A DNA stretch of 64,000 nucleotides from Manduca sexta (taxonomy: Eukaryota > Arthropoda > Insecta > Lepidoptera > Sphingidae): the NCBI RefSeq assembly GCF_014839805.1, contig NC_051120.1, positions 9,672,001-9,736,000 of the forward strand, read 5' to 3'. Positions 61,986-64,000 of the stretch are shown one piece after another. Each line of letters begins with the position of its first letter. Position 1 is the stretch's first letter. Made by a program: the position numbers and the translations under genes. Under the pieces are notes generated by a model. The model was given only the letters and a program-made list of their open reading frames with translations, was not told where the DNA came from and ran no database searches.

Positions 61986-62924
61986 ATTATAAGTATCCGC
62001 TTCATTATTCTGTGTCTGTTTGATTACAAAGCAATAAAAACAAAAATAAAAAAAAAATGTTTTATTGACTCTAAAAATAACAATCATGATCCATACAAGG
62101 CCGTGTATAATTTTTTACGACTTCTCGATTCCTCGTTATATTTTTTTATATCAAACGTTATACAATGTGTGAAAAAGATCACCTTGCCTATATTAATATT
62201 GGTTTTATAATATTTACTTTCAATAAATTGCTTTTATTGGTAGCTGTTTATAATTAATAGTAAAAGTGTGGACACAAGACCATCAGTCCAACATTAAAAG
62301 GTAAAGTTTTAGAGATTTGAGAACCATTTTATTTTAAATATAACCTTCCTCGATAAGGGCTATTTAACATTAAAGAATTTTTCAATTCGGACTTGTATTT
62401 TCTAAGTTTACAAGACCCCCCTGCTCCCAAATTGTGTTACGTAATACTTGAACGGCCCCTAACGACCCCATCACCTGAGTCCGTTCCCGTCCGTGTCATG
62501 ACCCCAGGGTCGCATTCCGTGGAAAATTGCCCGCGGAACTAATGTCCCCCACAATGCATCAATGGTCGCCGTCAGGACAAACATGGTGTGCTCACGGCGA
62601 GATTTATTAGAAAGCCGTGACGCGAAATTTCTATGTCGATTTATGTATGATTGTTTATGGTATGAAGCGTTTTTAATGTATTTTGAAAATGTTATTTCAT
62701 TTTTAGGTGACGTGATAATATTATTATATTTACTTGATATTATTTATTGTATAGACGTGGTCAATATGCATAGAAAGGATTACTATGATATTTACAGTTG
62801 CGAAAGTATGAGAAATTTTTGGTTTCATGGTGTCGCTTAGCTATATGATAACATCTGCGCGGAATCTTAGTTGCTATTACTTTTAAAGCAAACAAAACAC
62901 ATTTGAAATGCTATATGTAAAATA

Positions 62925-63135
62925 CGTTACGACAGCGCTGAGGTCCTGGGTTCGAATTCCGAGTCGTGCAAAGTGATATTTGGGTTTTTCTGCTTAGTAT
63001 CAGCCCGGTGTCTGGAACTTGTGCCCGATATGATAAGCTCACCCCCTATCATGGGACGGAACACACTTGACCAAAAGTGAGTGCCTTAGTTGCACCTTGG
63101 CAAACCCCTTTGAGGATAAATGCGTGATATGTAAA
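62925..63135 (+). repeat. SINE-B copy missing its box A region
   Basis: GCGCTGAGGTCCTGGGTTCG (box B-like), AAGTGATATTTGGGTTTTTC, GTATCAGCCCGGTGTCTGGA, TATCATGGGACGGAACACAC and ACCCCTTTGAGGATAAATGC. Confidence 0.78.
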
Positions 63136-64000
63136 GTATAATATTGACTCGAGCATAGATTTATTTAAAACAGTTACTCCAAAAAACTTTAAAATAAACG
63201 TGATAAAAACTGTTATTTTCGCTATGAAAGTGTTAGTAAATATCTATAAATCAATGCCATGTTCGAGTAATGAGAGCCGAAATATTTATCTATAAAACCA
63301 CACCATAAAATTATAATGACATCTTTGTGTGGAATATTCACGTTTGAATGCTTGAATTAAATGCCATAGTCGAATGAGTGGTAAGGGTTTTTGAAGAACG
63401 TCTAAAAGATGGCATCAACTCACACTAGTATATTGATATAGAGATACATGGTTTTGCGGTTTCAATATATATAGAGAAAGACTGGCCGGTCCTATCTGTA
63501 GGATTAGTGTTGTTGTATGTAGCGTATGGGAGTGACAACCCTAGCGTATATAATTAAACTCAAGGGTGGCACTGAGTTTTTTTTATAGCACTTCGGAATA
63601 GTGGCTTCACTGCATCTGAAATTAAGTGAAGTGCATGCAGCCTATAAAAAGTGTCGATCGACCAAACATACAAGCATCATTATCATCTCTGAGTAAGTAT
63701 TTTCAAAGTTCCTGAGTACGTTAATACACAGCGGTGTACTTAGGTAATAGTAAATAGTAACAAATTAGTGGACGTAAAGAAATAACAAAGGCGCACGTCA
63801 CTTTTATATGGGAGGCATGGTGACACAGTGTTCCCGCTTAATTACGTACGTGTACTTATTTAGCTGTGCAAGTGTGTATCCTACACTATCTAATCATCAA
63901 ATTAATATATAAAAGTGTGAGATATAATTGTACATTCTATGGACATAGAATATGTCTACGTTACAGACATATAGAATTGAGGCATTAGCCGCACATTCGT
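63136..64000. other. AT-rich end of window
   Basis: No gene recognised. A possible family D relic lies at 63580-63665 (TTCACTGCATCTGAAATTAA, then AAGTGTCGATCGACC). Confidence 0.4.

Noticed and set aside
1..64000. CRISPR array, phage or bacterial defence system
   Set aside because: No regularly spaced direct repeats, operons or bacterial-type genes; spliced exons and SINEs show a eukaryotic nuclear genome.

Overview
The window is AT-rich nuclear DNA of a metazoan, almost certainly a moth or butterfly. The evidence is one protein-coding gene split into small GC-richer exons by canonical GT-AG introns, surrounded by very dense short interspersed repeats: tRNA-like SINEs, MITEs and LINE debris of kinds common in lepidopteran genomes. 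I see no bacterial-style operons, CRISPR array, rRNA or canonical tRNA gene. The species assignment is an inference; the gene and repeat structure is read directly.

The one gene I can support is on the minus strand. It is an F-box/leucine-rich-repeat protein of the FBXL7 type, with seven coding exons between 31929 (ATG) and 10601 (TAG). The exons join without frame conflict into 1272 nt, or 423 residues. The F-box is split by intron 1, and the rest is a run of cysteine-containing LRRs ending in the FBXL7-like tail CVIEHTNPGFC. An upstream noncoding (or N-terminal coding) exon is suggested by an acceptor-like site just 5' of the ATG. By family knowledge the product is a substrate receptor of an SCF ubiquitin ligase. 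Most of the gene is intron: introns 3 and 4 are 6.0 and 9.1 kb and full of repeats, several of which would fold into long hairpins in the pre-mRNA.

Region by region: 1-10600 lies downstream of the gene and holds repeats to about 6.5 kb, then about 4 kb of AT-rich sequence that may include the 3' UTR. 10601-31929 is the gene. 32000-64000 holds no gene I can support, only repeats and unassigned AT-rich DNA. The largest element is a 5'-truncated, multiply broken CR1/Jockey-type LINE at 55006-58126 (minus), inserted into an older tandem repeat. A 71-bp end of the same LINE family sits at 3702-3772 with a clean 8-bp target duplication.

Repeat families are given working names. SINE-A has box A-like TAGCCTAGTTGG, box B-like GGTTCAAATCC and an (ATT)n tail. 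SINE-B has GGTGGCGTAGTTG and GGTTCGAATCC. Family C has head GCCTGATGGTAAGCGATACG and a tail hairpin followed by TACCACCAG. Family D has head CACCTGATGGTAAGT and a different tail hairpin followed by TACCACCAG. Family E begins CTAGCGACCCGCCCCGGCTT and ends ACTATGTAGTGAT. No clear new biological system is present; the most informative observations are the complete FBXL7 model, the nested insertions with readable empty sites, the hairpin-forming intronic elements and the shared end structure of families C and D.
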